Source of the DNA: Rebecca billardiae RCC1528
Taxonomy: Eukaryota; Haptophyta
NCBI GenBank assembly: GCA_965240325.2
Contig: OZ251237.1
Coordinates: forward strand, 434,001-498,000
Length of the DNA: 64,000 nucleotides
Reading direction: 5' to 3'
Shown here: one piece after another, positions 21,654 through 30,985 of the stretch
Layout: each line of letters begins with the position of its first letter
Numbering within the stretch: the stretch's first letter is position 1
The notes under the pieces: generated by a model
What the model saw: only the letters and a program-made list of their open reading frames with translations
Databases searched by the model: none
What the model was told of the DNA's origin: nothing
Program-made: the position numbers and the translations under genes

Positions 21654-22256
21654 ATGATCACGAAGAGCCTTGCGGCGGCGCTCGTCGCGGCCGCGGCGAC
21701 AGCGCCGGGCTGTGCAGCCCTGCTTCATGGCCGTCCCGCCGGTGAGCTTTCAAAGACTGCCTTGGGGCGTCGATCTCTGGCCGGCTCGACGGCGCTCGCT
21801 CTGGGCGCCGCTGTTCTTCCGTCGGGTGCTGTCGTCAAGGTCGACCCAGCCGCCGTGAAGTCAACCCCGAGTGGCGTCAAGTACGTGGTGGTGAAGGAAG
21901 GCAAGTGCCCTGCGGCCGATCCGACCGGCCTCGCCGGCTCGTGTGCCGCGGAGCCAGGGTCTCTCGCAGTCATCGACTACACGGGCTTCCTGCCATCCGG
22001 CGATGTGTTTGACACGACGGAAAAGAAAAACGGAAAGCCGCTCGCGTTCAAGCTCGGGCAAAACCAGGTCATCAAAGGTCTCGAGGAGGTGGTGCTGCAG
22101 ATGCGTCCTGGAGAGGAGGTCCAGGCCCTCATCCCATCGGAGCTCGCGTACGGCAAGAAGGGTGTCTGCAAGGATGACGGCGAGTGCTTAATCAAGCCAG
22201 ACACGAGCCTGAAGTACTTCATCCGGCTGAAGCGCGTGGCGGTTGTGCCAGGCTAG
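21654..22256 (+). CDS. FKBP-type peptidyl-prolyl isomerase, predicted thylakoid lumen
   Basis: 200 aa from ATG 21654; an in-frame upstream ATG at 21534 would add 40 arginine- and proline-rich residues in front of the leader. Residues 1-20 form a signal peptide (ITKSLAAALVAAAATAPGCA). A second leader follows with a twin arginine and hydrophobic core (GRRSLAGSTALALGAAVLPS), typical of Tat import to the lumen. The catalytic domain shows VIDYTGFLPSGDVFDTT, LGQNQVIKGLEEVVLQMRPG, ALIPSELAYGKKG and a closing beta strand. Two cysteine pairs (CPAAD...SCAAE and CKDDGEC) are typical of redox-sensitive lumenal FKBPs. It would catalyse proline cis-trans isomerisation during folding of photosynthetic proteins. 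The bipartite leader is main evidence for a secondary plastid. Confidence 0.9.
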   Translation: MITKSLAAALVAAAATAPGCAALLHGRPAGELSKTALGRRSLAGSTALALGAAVLPSGAVVKVDPAAVKSTPSGVKYVVVKEGKCPAADPTGLAGSCAAEPGSLAVIDYTGFLPSGDVFDTTEKKNGKPLAFKLGQNQVIKGLEEVVLQMRPGEEVQALIPSELAYGKKGVCKDDGECLIKPDTSLKYFIRLKRVAVVPG

Positions 22257-22732
22257 ACTCTGCTGACAGTGCCACGGCCGCCCGACGATGATGATCGATT
22301 CAATATCGTCGTATAGTATATATATATATCGCGTATCACATCAAGTCATTAATATAATAATATATATCGCGATATATATTATTATTATATATTATTAGTT
22401 TTTATTCAGGACGTAAACTAGTCGGACGCCGGCAAGTGACTGCCCGAAGTGCCGGTCGCGGCGCAGTACTACTTACTAGTTACAGCCCGCCGCCGCGCGC
22501 AGTCACTCACTCACTCTGAGGCGCGGGCGGGCCGCGTCGGCCGCCCGGCAGGGCCTCCGCAGGGGCTCACACGCAGGGCGGTCCCACTGGCCACTGGCAC
22601 TCGGTCTCGGACCAGGCGCCTCCGGCCCGGCGGGCGGCCGCTCAGCCAGCACGCGGCACGGTCAGCGCCAGCGGGCACGGGCACGGCGCTGGCAGCCTGT
22701 GCGCAGTCGCGAGTCGCCCGAGGCGCGCCACA
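22257..22732. other. Convergent spacer with AT-rich stretch
   Basis: An AT-rich tract at about 22315-22400 (TATATATCGCG, ATAATATATT repeats) follows the FKBP stop and could hold its poly(A) signals. The rest is GC-rich with no supported gene. Confidence 0.4.
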
Positions 22733-24701
22733 TCACAGCAGCTTCTTGTCTTTGAAGTCGGTCGCGCGCTTGTAGAAGAGGAAGACGGCGACGAAGACCG
22801 ACTGGCACAGCAGGAAGATCAGCCAAAACGAGTTGGAGCCGGAGCCTTTTCTGAGCAGGTCGGCCGCCGCGTTCAGCTCCGCCGCCACCTTCCCGTGCAG
22901 CGTCTCGTGCGAGCCCTGGAGCGATGAGAGCAGGGAGGCCTGCGCACGCGCGCGGCGCGGGCGGAGGCGCGCGCGCGGCAGAAGTCAGGCGCGAGCGGCG
23001 GCGGCGCGCCGCACGGGCGCGCGGCGGGGCGCGCCAGCGCCGGCTCGCACCTGGTGGTGCTCGTTCAGCTGGTGCAGCTTGTCCACCGACTCCTGGATCA
23101 GCGTCTGGATGCTGGAGATGGTGGTGTGCGCCGCTTTGAACCCCTCCGAGCCGGCCGGCGCGCCCTGGCCCTCGTCCGCCTTGCTCAGGCCCTGCCCGAG
23201 CGCGGTCAGCTGCTGCTCGATCGCAGAGCGCATCTGCGCGAGGCTGTCGTTGCCCTCGCCCGCGAGCCGCTCGAGCGCCGCCTTCATCTCGGCGATGTCG
23301 GACGCGAGCCCGCCGAGCGCGGCGGGCTCGACATCGCCACCCCCTAGCCCGCCCCCGCCGCCAGCCACGCGCATCGAGCGCAGGTAGCCCATCACCTCCT
23401 CGTGCCGCTTGAGCGCCGCCTGCCGCTCGCGCACCGCCTCCTGCTCGAGCGCGCTCAGCCGCTCGGCGAGCCCGCTCAGCCCCGCGCCAGCGCCGGCGGC
23501 CGCGCCGACGCCGGGCGTGGGGATCGTGCTGCGCTGCGGCTTGGGCACCGGCACGGTCGGGTGCTGCGCTTTCGGCTGCGCCTTTGGCGGCGCCATTGCG
23601 CCCTTGCCGCCGGCGCTCGGGGCGTCCGCCTCGCCGCCGCTGCCGACCGGCACGACGGCCTCCGTGTGCCCGTCCACCGCGTGCACCTCGTGCGACGCGT
23701 GCGGCTCGTGTGGCAGCTCGGGCTCGACCTGCGGCGTGCTGAGGTCGCGCAGCCCGAGCGAGTAGAGCACGTGCGAGTCTGCGTGCACGCCAGTGGACGC
23801 GGTCACGCCGATGTACACCTTGGGCGGCAGGCTGCGCAGCCGCTCGTCCGCCTCGGCGGTCGAGAGGCACGCCTTGAACTTGCCCTCGCCCTCGAGGTCG
23901 AGCGCCACGTGCAGCGTGCCGTCGCGCAGCGTGATCTTGACGTGCACGGGCTGGTGGTGGTTGCGGTAGTCCGCGAAGCACACGCCCACCTGCGCGCGAG
24001 CCGCGCCGCGCCGCGCCGCGCCGCGGGCGAGGCGGGCGCCCCGCGAGTCAGCGAGGGAGCGCGTGCTGAACGGTGGGCTCGCTCCCTCGGTGTGCAAGCG
24101 AGCGCTTGCACACGCGCCCAGCGCTTGCTCCCTCGGGCCCACGCTCCGCTCCGTCTCTCTCGCGTGCACGCGTGCGCGCGCGGCGCACCTGCTTGCTCGC
24201 GTAGGTGGCCTTGCCGTCCGCGCCGAGGTCAGCGCCTTGATTGACCATGGCCACGACAAAGGGCTCGTTGCTCGTCGGATCGTCACCCTCGTACGTGTCA
24301 AAGAGCAGGCCGAGGCCGTGGTAGCTCTCGTCGTGGCCGTAGATCGAGCCGTTCGTCCCCTTGTTTCCCGTGAGCCAGAAGGCGAGCCCGCCGCCCGCGC
24401 CACGCTTCGCCACGCCACCGATGTGCAGCTCGAGCTCCGCTTCCAGATCGGAGGCGCGCACGCGCTCGTTCGTCCACACGTACCCGATTTTGTTCTGGGA
24501 GGGCGGCGTGAGCGCGAGGTAGTCCTCTGTGAGGAACGCGTCGCCGCCAAACTCCCACCCCGGGATCTCCCCGCTGTCGTACGCGCCATACGGGTTGCCA
24601 AAGCTCAGCCGATCGATCGGCGGAGCCGGCTGCGTCTCGCACCGCCGGAGCAGCACGATGAAGGACGCCAAGACCGAGAGGCGGCCGCACCACGTCGCCA
24701 T
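22733..24701 (-). CDS. L-type lectin cargo receptor, ERGIC-53/Emp47-like
   Basis: Three exons (24701-24189, 23989-23051, 22939-22733) encode 552 aa. Order: signal peptide (about 1-25); L-type lectin domain with WEFGGDAFLTEDYLALTPPS, GGGLAFWLTG, SYHGLGLLFDTYEGDD and VGVCFADYRN ... KVYIGVTASTG; a proline/alanine linker; a coiled-coil stalk (about 330-500); one transmembrane helix (FWLIFLLCQSVFVAVFLFY); and a short tail ending KKLL. The tail is a KKXX dilysine signal for COPI retrieval to the ER. The protein should cycle between ER and Golgi, binding high-mannose glycoproteins. Introns are 199 bp (GTGCGC donor) and 111 bp (GTGCGA donor), both phase 0. The last exon is essential for the membrane anchor. 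Confidence 0.9.
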
Positions 24702-25109
24702 CGGTCCACTGATGTGCTGCGACCGACGATGTGCTCGTCGGTGCTGTGCTAGGACCGATGTGTGCTCGATATGTGCTCGTCGGGGTTGGGACCGACGATG
24801 GCCGACGACCCGCCCGTGAGAAAAAACCTTGCTGCACAAGTCGCAGGTTGTGGATCCGGTATTCCGGTCATTCATTCCGGTGGCCTCCGTAACCTTGCGG
24901 CTGGGCCCTGACAGTTGACACTGGAGGCCACCCGGCTCGCCCCTCGGCCTCGGGCTATGATCACTCACTTTGCCACCTTGGTTACTTGCAAGCAGGGGTA
25001 CTGGTATCACGGACGGATGTCAGAGCCACACGTGACCGGGCCGGTCGCAACCCATCGTCTTACTCACCACGCCGCCAGCGGCCAGCCGCCTGCGTACCAG
25101 TGATGGTCA

Positions 25110-26930
25110 CTAGTCGTAGTAGTAGCGCTCCTCGTCAGTCAGCGCCCCCTCGTGCAGCGCGTGCAGCCGGCCCGCGAGCTCGCGCGTGCGCAGCTGCTCG
25201 AACGCGATCGTCTGGTGCTCGAGCACGTCGAGCACGTACTCGAGCTGCCGCTGGAGCTCCATGCAGAGCGAGCGCATCTCCGCCGCAGAGTGCGAGCGCA
25301 CGTCCGCCACGAGGTGCGGGCGCGACATGACGCGCAGCTCGTCCACAGGGCGCGGCTCGCGCGGCGAGGTGGCCGTCTCGACGCGCATTTGCTCCCTCGC
25401 CGCGCGTGGCAGGCCGTTCGCTCCCTCGCCGCGCGTGCCAGGCTCGGGCGCGGCAGACGCCGTGCGAGTGGCCGGCGCGTGCGCGCTCGGCTGCGCGTCG
25501 TGCTCGGCGCCGTCGCGCGGCGTGGACAGCCGCGCGGCCGCCACCTTGAGGCGCAGCTCGAGGATCTCCGCATCGCGCTCCTGCACGAGCCTCAGCAGCC
25601 GCGCCGAGTGCGGGTCCGGCGGCGGCGGCGGCGGCGGCATCTCCCACGTGCGCGTCGAGGACACGTACGGCACCCCCGCGGCCGTGAACGCGTCGGCCGC
25701 GGCGGCGCGCCGAGGGAGCTCGGCTGCCGGCTGCGCCGCCGCGTAGGCGCGCGATGCGCGCGGAGGCGGCGCGCGCGTGCGCCGCGCGAGGTGCAGCTCC
25801 TCCTCGAGCGCACGGCGGCGCTCGCGCTCCGCGCTGAGCTCGGCCAGCGTGCTTCTCAGCGCGAGGTCGACGCCACCATCTGCCTGCGAACTTGGCCGAG
25901 GCTCGCGGGCGTGCGGCGCGTCGTGCGGCGCGTCGTCAAATGCGTGCGCACGCGCCGGCACGCGGAATCTCGCGGGCCGGCGCGGGATTCCGGCCCGCGA
26001 GGTCTCCGCAGCTCGGGCTGCGCTGATGTCGTCGTCATCGTCATCTGGCTCGGCTGATGTCGAAGGTCGGCCGTAGGCGCGTTCCTCATTCAGCAGCCGA
26101 CGCAGGTACTTGACCTCTTGCTGTTGCTTTCCGGCCTTTTCGTTCGCCTCCATGATGCGATCCTCAGCCCACGACACCATGTCAACGAACGCCCGACGGG
26201 GGCTCCCACCTGAGGCCAGTGCCGGCCCGGCGAAGAGTTCGTCGTCGTATGAGCCGTCGTATGAGTCGGAAGGGCGATCGCGATCGTCCTCCTCCTCTTC
26301 CTCCCGCTCGCTCGCTTTGGCTCCGCGCGCTCCAGCGCCACCAGTGCGCGCGGCGCGCACTGCCCGATATTTCGCGACGTCAGAGGTGAGGGAGGGGCCA
26401 CCAGTAGTGGACGCTGAATCAGCGGGCCCTGCAGCCGCGGCGAGCCTCGCATTCGAGTCGCGGATTATCCGCCCAAGCCCGGCTGCGTTCGCGCCCATCC
26501 TTCTCGACGAGCATGCACGGGGAGTCACGGCCGGCAATTTTCGGTTTGGGCGGTTTCCATAGTAGCAGCTGGCCGGACTTGGACTCGGCCGGACCGGCAC
26601 TCGCCGAGCACACTGACGAGTGACGACCGCTGGAAGTGGAATCCCGCCGTAGTACGCTGCTCCTACTGCTCCGATGTATGCCGCCGACTCACCGAGCAGC
26701 GAGCTGTCTGAGCTGGAGTCGGTGATGCTCTCTGCTTGCTCATGGGGTCCTGATGATGATGCCGCGAGTCTTGTTACTAGCTTAGCTACTCCTTTCGCCA
26801 ATCTCCATCCCATCATTCCAACGGTCAGTACCGTCGACGAGTGTCGAGTCGGACTCCGTGTCACGGACACGGAGTCCGACGACGGACGAGTCGACCGGCC
26901 GACCGGGGCCGACCGCGGAGTCCGGGTCAA
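25110..26930 (-). CDS. Low-complexity coiled-coil protein, unknown
   Basis: Up to 606 aa. The middle is acidic (EREEEEEDDRDRP, DDDDDD) and predicted helical segments are ASGGSPRRAFVDMVSWAEDR ... LRRLLNEERAYG, then LAELSAERERRRALEEELHL, LLRLVQERDAEILELRLKVA and a conserved-looking C-terminal helix MRSLCMELQRQLEYVLDVLE ... ELAGRLHALHEG, ending YYYD. A proline run (about 420) separates the parts. No enzyme motif is seen. It may be a cytoskeletal or centrosomal scaffold, but this is only inference. The start is uncertain: the first 40 codons overlap a DNA hairpin (26848-26880), so a later ATG such as MGWRLAKG or MGANAAG may be used. Confidence 0.55.
   Translation of the reverse strand: MTRTPRSAPVGRSTRPSSDSVSVTRSPTRHSSTVLTVGMMGWRLAKGVAKLVTRLAASSSGPHEQAESITDSSSDSSLLGESAAYIGAVGAAYYGGIPLPAVVTRQCARRVPVRPSPSPASCYYGNRPNRKLPAVTPRACSSRRMGANAAGLGRIIRDSNARLAAAAGPADSASTTGGPSLTSDVAKYRAVRAARTGGAGARGAKASEREEEEEDDRDRPSDSYDGSYDDELFAGPALASGGSPRRAFVDMVSWAEDRIMEANEKAGKQQQEVKYLRRLLNEERAYGRPSTSAEPDDDDDDISAARAAETSRAGIPRRPARFRVPARAHAFDDAPHDAPHAREPRPSSQADGGVDLALRSTLAELSAERERRRALEEELHLARRTRAPPPRASRAYAAAQPAAELPRRAAAADAFTAAGVPYVSSTRTWEMPPPPPPPDPHSARLLRLVQERDAEILELRLKVAAARLSTPRDGAEHDAQPSAHAPATRTASAAPEPGTRGEGANGLPRAAREQMRVETATSPREPRPVDELRVMSRPHLVADVRSHSAAEMRSLCMELQRQLEYVLDVLEHQTIAFEQLRTRELAGRLHALHEGALTDEERYYYD
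26848..26880. repeat. Perfect hairpin, 15-nt arms
   Basis: GTCGGACTCCGTGTC (26848-26862) pairs with 26866-26880 across an ACG loop. It falls at the extreme 5' end of the coiled-coil ORF or in its leader. Confidence 0.75.
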
Positions 26931-27179
26931 ATTCGGGAGGACGACCAGATGAATCGACGATGACGATGACTATGAGACGAGGACGATCCGCGAGACGATG
27001 TCGATGTCCCGGCCGGACTCCGCGGACGTGCTTGTGAACCTGCAGTCTGCACTTGCAGTTGCCGCAACGATCGCGCGCGGGCGGGTTCGCGCCGGAAAGT
27101 CGCCTGCGCCCCTTGCGCCCCTTGCGGAGTGCGCGGCCCAGAACCGCCCGTCTGTGCTCCGGCCCCCGAGGCGCCGAGC

Positions 27180-27214
27180 GACCTGCCCGCGGCCCCGAGG
27201 GCCGCGGGCAGGTC
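27180..27214. terminator. GC-rich hairpin just past the F-box gene stop
   Basis: Arms GACCTGCCCGCGGCC (27180-27194) and its complement (27200-27214) with a 5-nt loop lie 18 bp downstream of the minus-strand stop at 27232. There is no T run, so intrinsic termination of the bacterial kind is unlikely. A 3'-UTR stem or poly(A)-region structure is the modest inference. Confidence 0.4.
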
Positions 27215-27231
27215 CGCGGCGCGCGCGCGCG

Positions 27232-29266
27232 CTAGTCCGAATCGAACGCACCACCACCACCTTCCAGCCGGTCCACGGCCGAGCGCGACGGGCGGAGCCC
27301 CACCGGCGGCGGCTCGCAGTCGCCCAGCGCCTCGGCGGGCAGCTCGTCCGCGGGCATCGTGACGGAGCGCTGCAGCCGCACCGGGTACGGCGGCTGGGCG
27401 ATCGCGGCGCACGTGCGCGCGCTCGGCTCGTCCGAGACGTGCATCGCGCCCTCCACCTCCTCGATCGTGTTGCCCACGAGCGCCGCCTCCGCGCGCGACG
27501 CGGAGCAGCGCACCGCGGCCGCCGCGTTGCCGAAGATGTGATTGGCCGTGATCGTCGTGTCCGCGCTGCCCGAGTTGAGCGCGATGCCCGAGCCGGCGTT
27601 CGAGTGGATGCGGTTGCGCTCGATGGTGAGCCCGGGGTTGTTCCACGAGGCGATGCCGTCGCCGCGCGCCGAGTGCACCTCGTTGTCGAGCAGCGAGATG
27701 CGCCCGCCGTTCACGACCACGTTGGCGCCGCACGCCGAGTGGCTGATCACGCTCTCGCGCGCAATCAGCTGGCCGCGGCACACCTTGAGCGCGGGCCCAC
27801 GGTGGTGCGTGATGTGGCAGCCGGTGAGCTCGGCGCGCGCGGCCGGGCCGACGGAGACGCCTGTCTGCGGCGGCTCGTGCGCGCTCAGCCCTGAGCGGCA
27901 CGGCGGCGGTGGCGCCCCCGCGCTGCCAGCCCAGAACTGCTGCGGCGAGAGGCAGAGCGTGCTCGCCGTCGCGGACGCGAGCTCCGCCATCGAGCACGGC
28001 GGCTTGGCGCGCCGCCCGCCCTCGGGGAGCGGCTCGGCCTCGGCGCCGACGACCACGCAGTTGCTCATCTCGAGCGTGCCCGCCTCCGCGTGCACGACCG
28101 AGTTCGGGTGCGCGCCGATCGCGCACACGCGGCGCACCTCGAGCCCGTCGCAGCTCACGTTGGTGCGCGAGCGGATGGCGACGCACGACTGCGCGACAAT
28201 CGCCACAGAGTCGCTCGGCCGAGTGGCCATCAGCCTGCGCGCCGAGCGCGGAAGCGCGGTCGCGGGAGTGCGCGCCGCGGCACGTCAGCCACGGCCGCGC
28301 GTGCGCGCGCGGAACCGACCCGCGCACACCCACGCACGCCCACCACGCACGCGCCCCCGGCCGCGAGCGCGCGCGCACCGCAGAGGCACGTCGATCGTGA
28401 TCGTCGAGTGCACGGCGTGCACGCCGCCCTCGAGCAGGATCGTGTCGCCCGGCGAGGCGGCGCCGACCATGCGCGAGAGCTCGCCCGCGATCGCGGCCAC
28501 CTGCCTCCACCTCCGCTGGTAGTTGGCGACCGCCGCCTGATACCACGCGTGGCACACTCCCATCGACGCAAACAGGTCTGTAGGCACGTGCGGCGCGCGC
28601 GCGGGCGGTGAGCAACGTGACCGCCCGGCGCAGCAGCGCGGTGTGAGGCGGCGCAGCGGCCGGCTGCTCGGTCCGGACCGGCGTCCGACCGGGTTTCCTA
28701 CGTCGCCTCAGCGGTGGCGGCGGCGACGGCGGCGCGGCGCGCGGCGTACCGGGGTGCGGGTCCAGATGGGCGAGCACGTGGTCGAAGAGGTCGCTCGGCA
28801 GGTTGAAGGCAAACGGCGTGACCGTCGCAGCGGCCGCCGCGTGCGAGGCCGATGTGTACGCCTCCGCGCATGCGAGCGGTGCGCTGTCCGCAGGCTCGAA
28901 GGAGAACTTCGCCGTGACGAGCTCCGAGGCGCCCTTGTCGCTCGCGCCCTGGAGCTCAAAGGTGTCGGTGAGCGGAAGCCATCTGCCTCGGTGTGCTGCG
29001 CCGTGCGCGCAGGCGCCGCCGGCGCCGTAGATCGCATCGTGATCGGGGAGTGGGGCGAGGCACGGGACGGAGCGATACACCGGTGACTCCAGCGCCTCGA
29101 TCGAGAGCGCGTCGGCGCCATCCGCGGGGCGTGGGCATCGCCAGACCGGCGACGCATCGTCCTCGTCGCCGACGTACAGGCCATCAACGCCCTGCAGGTG
29201 CGGGGGGAGCGCCAAGGCGGGGTGCTCGTAGCACGTGACATCATCGTCCACTTCATCGTTGAACAT
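27232..29266 (-). CDS. F-box protein with right-handed beta-helix (PbH1 repeats)
   Basis: Three exons (29266-28750, 28577-28379, 28234-27232) give 572 aa. The F-box is FNLPSDLFDHVLAHLDPHPD + LFASMGVCHAWYQAAVANY, split by the 172-bp first intron, so it exists only after splicing. The N-terminal 140 residues precede it. After GDTILLEGGVHAVHSTITID come repeats such as SHSACGANVVVNGGRISLLD, ARGDGIASWNNPGLTIERNR, SNAGSGIALNSGSADTTITA and NAAAAVRCSASRAEAALVGN, typical PbH1 coils. This layout resembles FBXO10/FBXO11, substrate receptors of SCF ubiquitin ligases. The F-box would bind SKP1 and the helix would bind the substrate. Intron 2 is 144 bp with a GTGCGC donor. Confidence 0.85.
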
Positions 29267-29917
29267 CGCTACAGGTCAGGGCGCCTCCTCGGGGGGGTGG
29301 CGCTTAGTAAGACATCATCGTCCCTCCGCCTGGAGACCAACGCGCCCAAGGCCTTGTTGGTCTTGCACGGTCGGCAGCGGATGGATGCTGCTGGGGCGAA
29401 AATGCTGCCTGCTGATGAGCCAGCGGCCGCCGCCTCATACGCCGCGACGGTTGAGTGTCCTGGAAATGTCCTTCGCTGTGGTACCGAAGCCTGCCTCTCG
29501 GACCGTAGCTGGCTTAAGCCCGCCCGCTACGGGCACTAGGAGCATTTACCCAGGTCATAAGTGCGAATATGAACAACCCGCGTGTGACGACGAAAGACGC
29601 GCGCTCGCCCGCGCGCGCTCGGACGCGGACGGCCGTTTCCAGGGCCTGGTGCTCGCAGCGAGGCACTCGCGGTGCGAGTGCGAGCAGGGCGCGAGCGCGA
29701 GTGCGAGCAGGGCACTCGCACTCGCGCTCGCAAGGCGCCGATCCGGCCCAGCGGGCTTGCGAGTCAACTCGCAAAGGTACTCGCAAGGTGCGGTCTAGCG
29801 CGAGCATGCGAGTTGGCGCGAGCAGAAGTGCGAGTCCCTGGGCGGCCTCGTGACCGCCTGCACGGCAGGCGAGTCACAAAGCGTCAAAGCCTCGCTGCCC
29901 CCCGCCCAGGGCGGCAA
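29267..29917. repeat. Intergenic stretch with GCGAGT-rich repeats
   Basis: From about 29660 to 29840 the words GTGCGAGT, ACTCGCA and GCGAGC recur at high density. A block GGCCCAGCGGGCTTGCGAGT + caactcgcaa (about 29748-29777) recurs at 30709-30738. No gene is seen besides the downstream zinc-finger ORF. Confidence 0.6.
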
Positions 29918-30985
29918 ATGGCGAGCTCATCGGCGGCGCCGGTCGCTTCGGCGCCTGCGTCGGCGCCGGCTGCCGAGATCACCGTCTGGTCGCTGTCGAA
30001 CCAGCGCGGGGTGATCGACCCGGCCTGGCTCGATCTGCCCCCCAACGGCAAAGGTGTCTCGCTCTTGTGGACGCACGTCCACCCCATCTCGCAAGCGGCG
30101 CCGACCGACTTCTCGTACGTTCAGGTGGGCAGTCAGTCGAGCAACCCGAAGCTGTACACGCACGTGTGCGTCATGCCGGGATGCGGCCAGCGCTTCACGC
30201 TCCCCCTCGACAAGGTGCGCTCGAAGGGGGGCAAGTCGGTCTTCACGATCACAAACGCGGGCAACCACCTGAAGACGATGCACCCGCTGACCGAGTACAG
30301 CAAGAAGGCCTCCATCAAGGCGGACGAGGCAGCGCTGGGGGCGAAGCGGACCATGCAGCAGGTGGGCATGTCGGTGAGTATGCCCGTCGAGAAGCAGCTC
30401 AAGCAATCGGGCCTCCTCGCTGCGGGCTTCAAGAAGGTGTCGCGCGCCGACAAACAGCTGGCGACGCAGGCGCGGTGGCAGGGTGGTCAGGGCGGCGGGT
30501 CGGGTGTAAGGCATGCTCTAATAGGGCCAAATAGGGCCAAAAATTTTCTTCGCCTCAGGCCGGCGGGGCCCCGGGGGAGGCCCCCCGGACCCCCCGCTGG
30601 GCGTGTCCGGGGGCTGCGCCCCCGGACACGTTGCGAGTTGGGACTCGCACTTTGCGAGTTGGGACTCGCACTTTACTCGCACTCGCACTCGCAGCCACCC
30701 ATTCCGCCCAGTGGGCCTGCGAGTTCAACTCGCAGTGCACTCGCAAAGTCCCCTCAAAAGTGCGAGTGCGAGTTCACTCTACTCGCAGCCGCGGAAAGTG
30801 CGAGCGACGGTCCCTGGCCGTTTCTAGAGAGCTGTCCGATTTTGAGATATTTTCCGGAAATCAGCTCGCGCTTTTTGCTGCGAATTCGGAATTCCACCGC
30901 GCACGAATTCTCACGACTCGATGTGGATGCGATCGCCCCACCTATTCTTGCGGCTGATCACGCGCGTGCTCCCCGCCTCGACTGA
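29918..30985 (+). CDS. BED-like zinc-finger protein, probable hAT transposase remnant
   Basis: The ORF starts at ATG 29918. Coding-like sequence runs to about 30510: an Ala/Ser N-terminus, then WSLSNQRGVIDPAWLDLPPN, THVHPISQ, and a finger with HVCVMPGCGQRF and NHLKTMHP. The spacing C-x4-C ... H-x4-H resembles BED/C2H2 fingers that begin hAT transposases. Lys-rich helices follow (SKKASIKADEAALGAKRTMQ). The catalytic and dimerisation parts of a hAT transposase are absent. After 30510 the frame runs into repeat DNA and its product is unlike normal protein. GCGAGT repeats flank it on both sides. I infer a truncated or domesticated transposon gene; a small host zinc-finger protein is an alternative. 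Confidence 0.5.
   Translation: MASSSAAPVASAPASAPAAEITVWSLSNQRGVIDPAWLDLPPNGKGVSLLWTHVHPISQAAPTDFSYVQVGSQSSNPKLYTHVCVMPGCGQRFTLPLDKVRSKGGKSVFTITNAGNHLKTMHPLTEYSKKASIKADEAALGAKRTMQQVGMSVSMPVEKQLKQSGLLAAGFKKVSRADKQLATQARWQGGQGGGSGVRHALIGPNRAKNFLRLRPAGPRGRPPGPPAGRVRGLRPRTRCELGLALCELGLALYSHSHSQPPIPPSGPASSTRSALAKSPQKCECEFTLLAAAESASDGPWPFLESCPILRYFPEISSRFLLRIRNSTAHEFSRLDVDAIAPPILAADHARAPRLD
30530..30800. repeat. GCGAGT repeat block, right copy, with GC-rich dispersed segment
   Basis: Contains TTGCGAGTTGGGACTCGCAC twice, runs of ACTCGC, and CAGTGGGCCTGCGAGTTCAA, which matches the left block near 29750 in the same orientation. The 5' part (30535-30630) has GGCCGGCGGGGCCCCGGGG and GGGCTGCGCCCCCGG-type palindromes related to the 7 kb repeat family. 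Confidence 0.6.
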
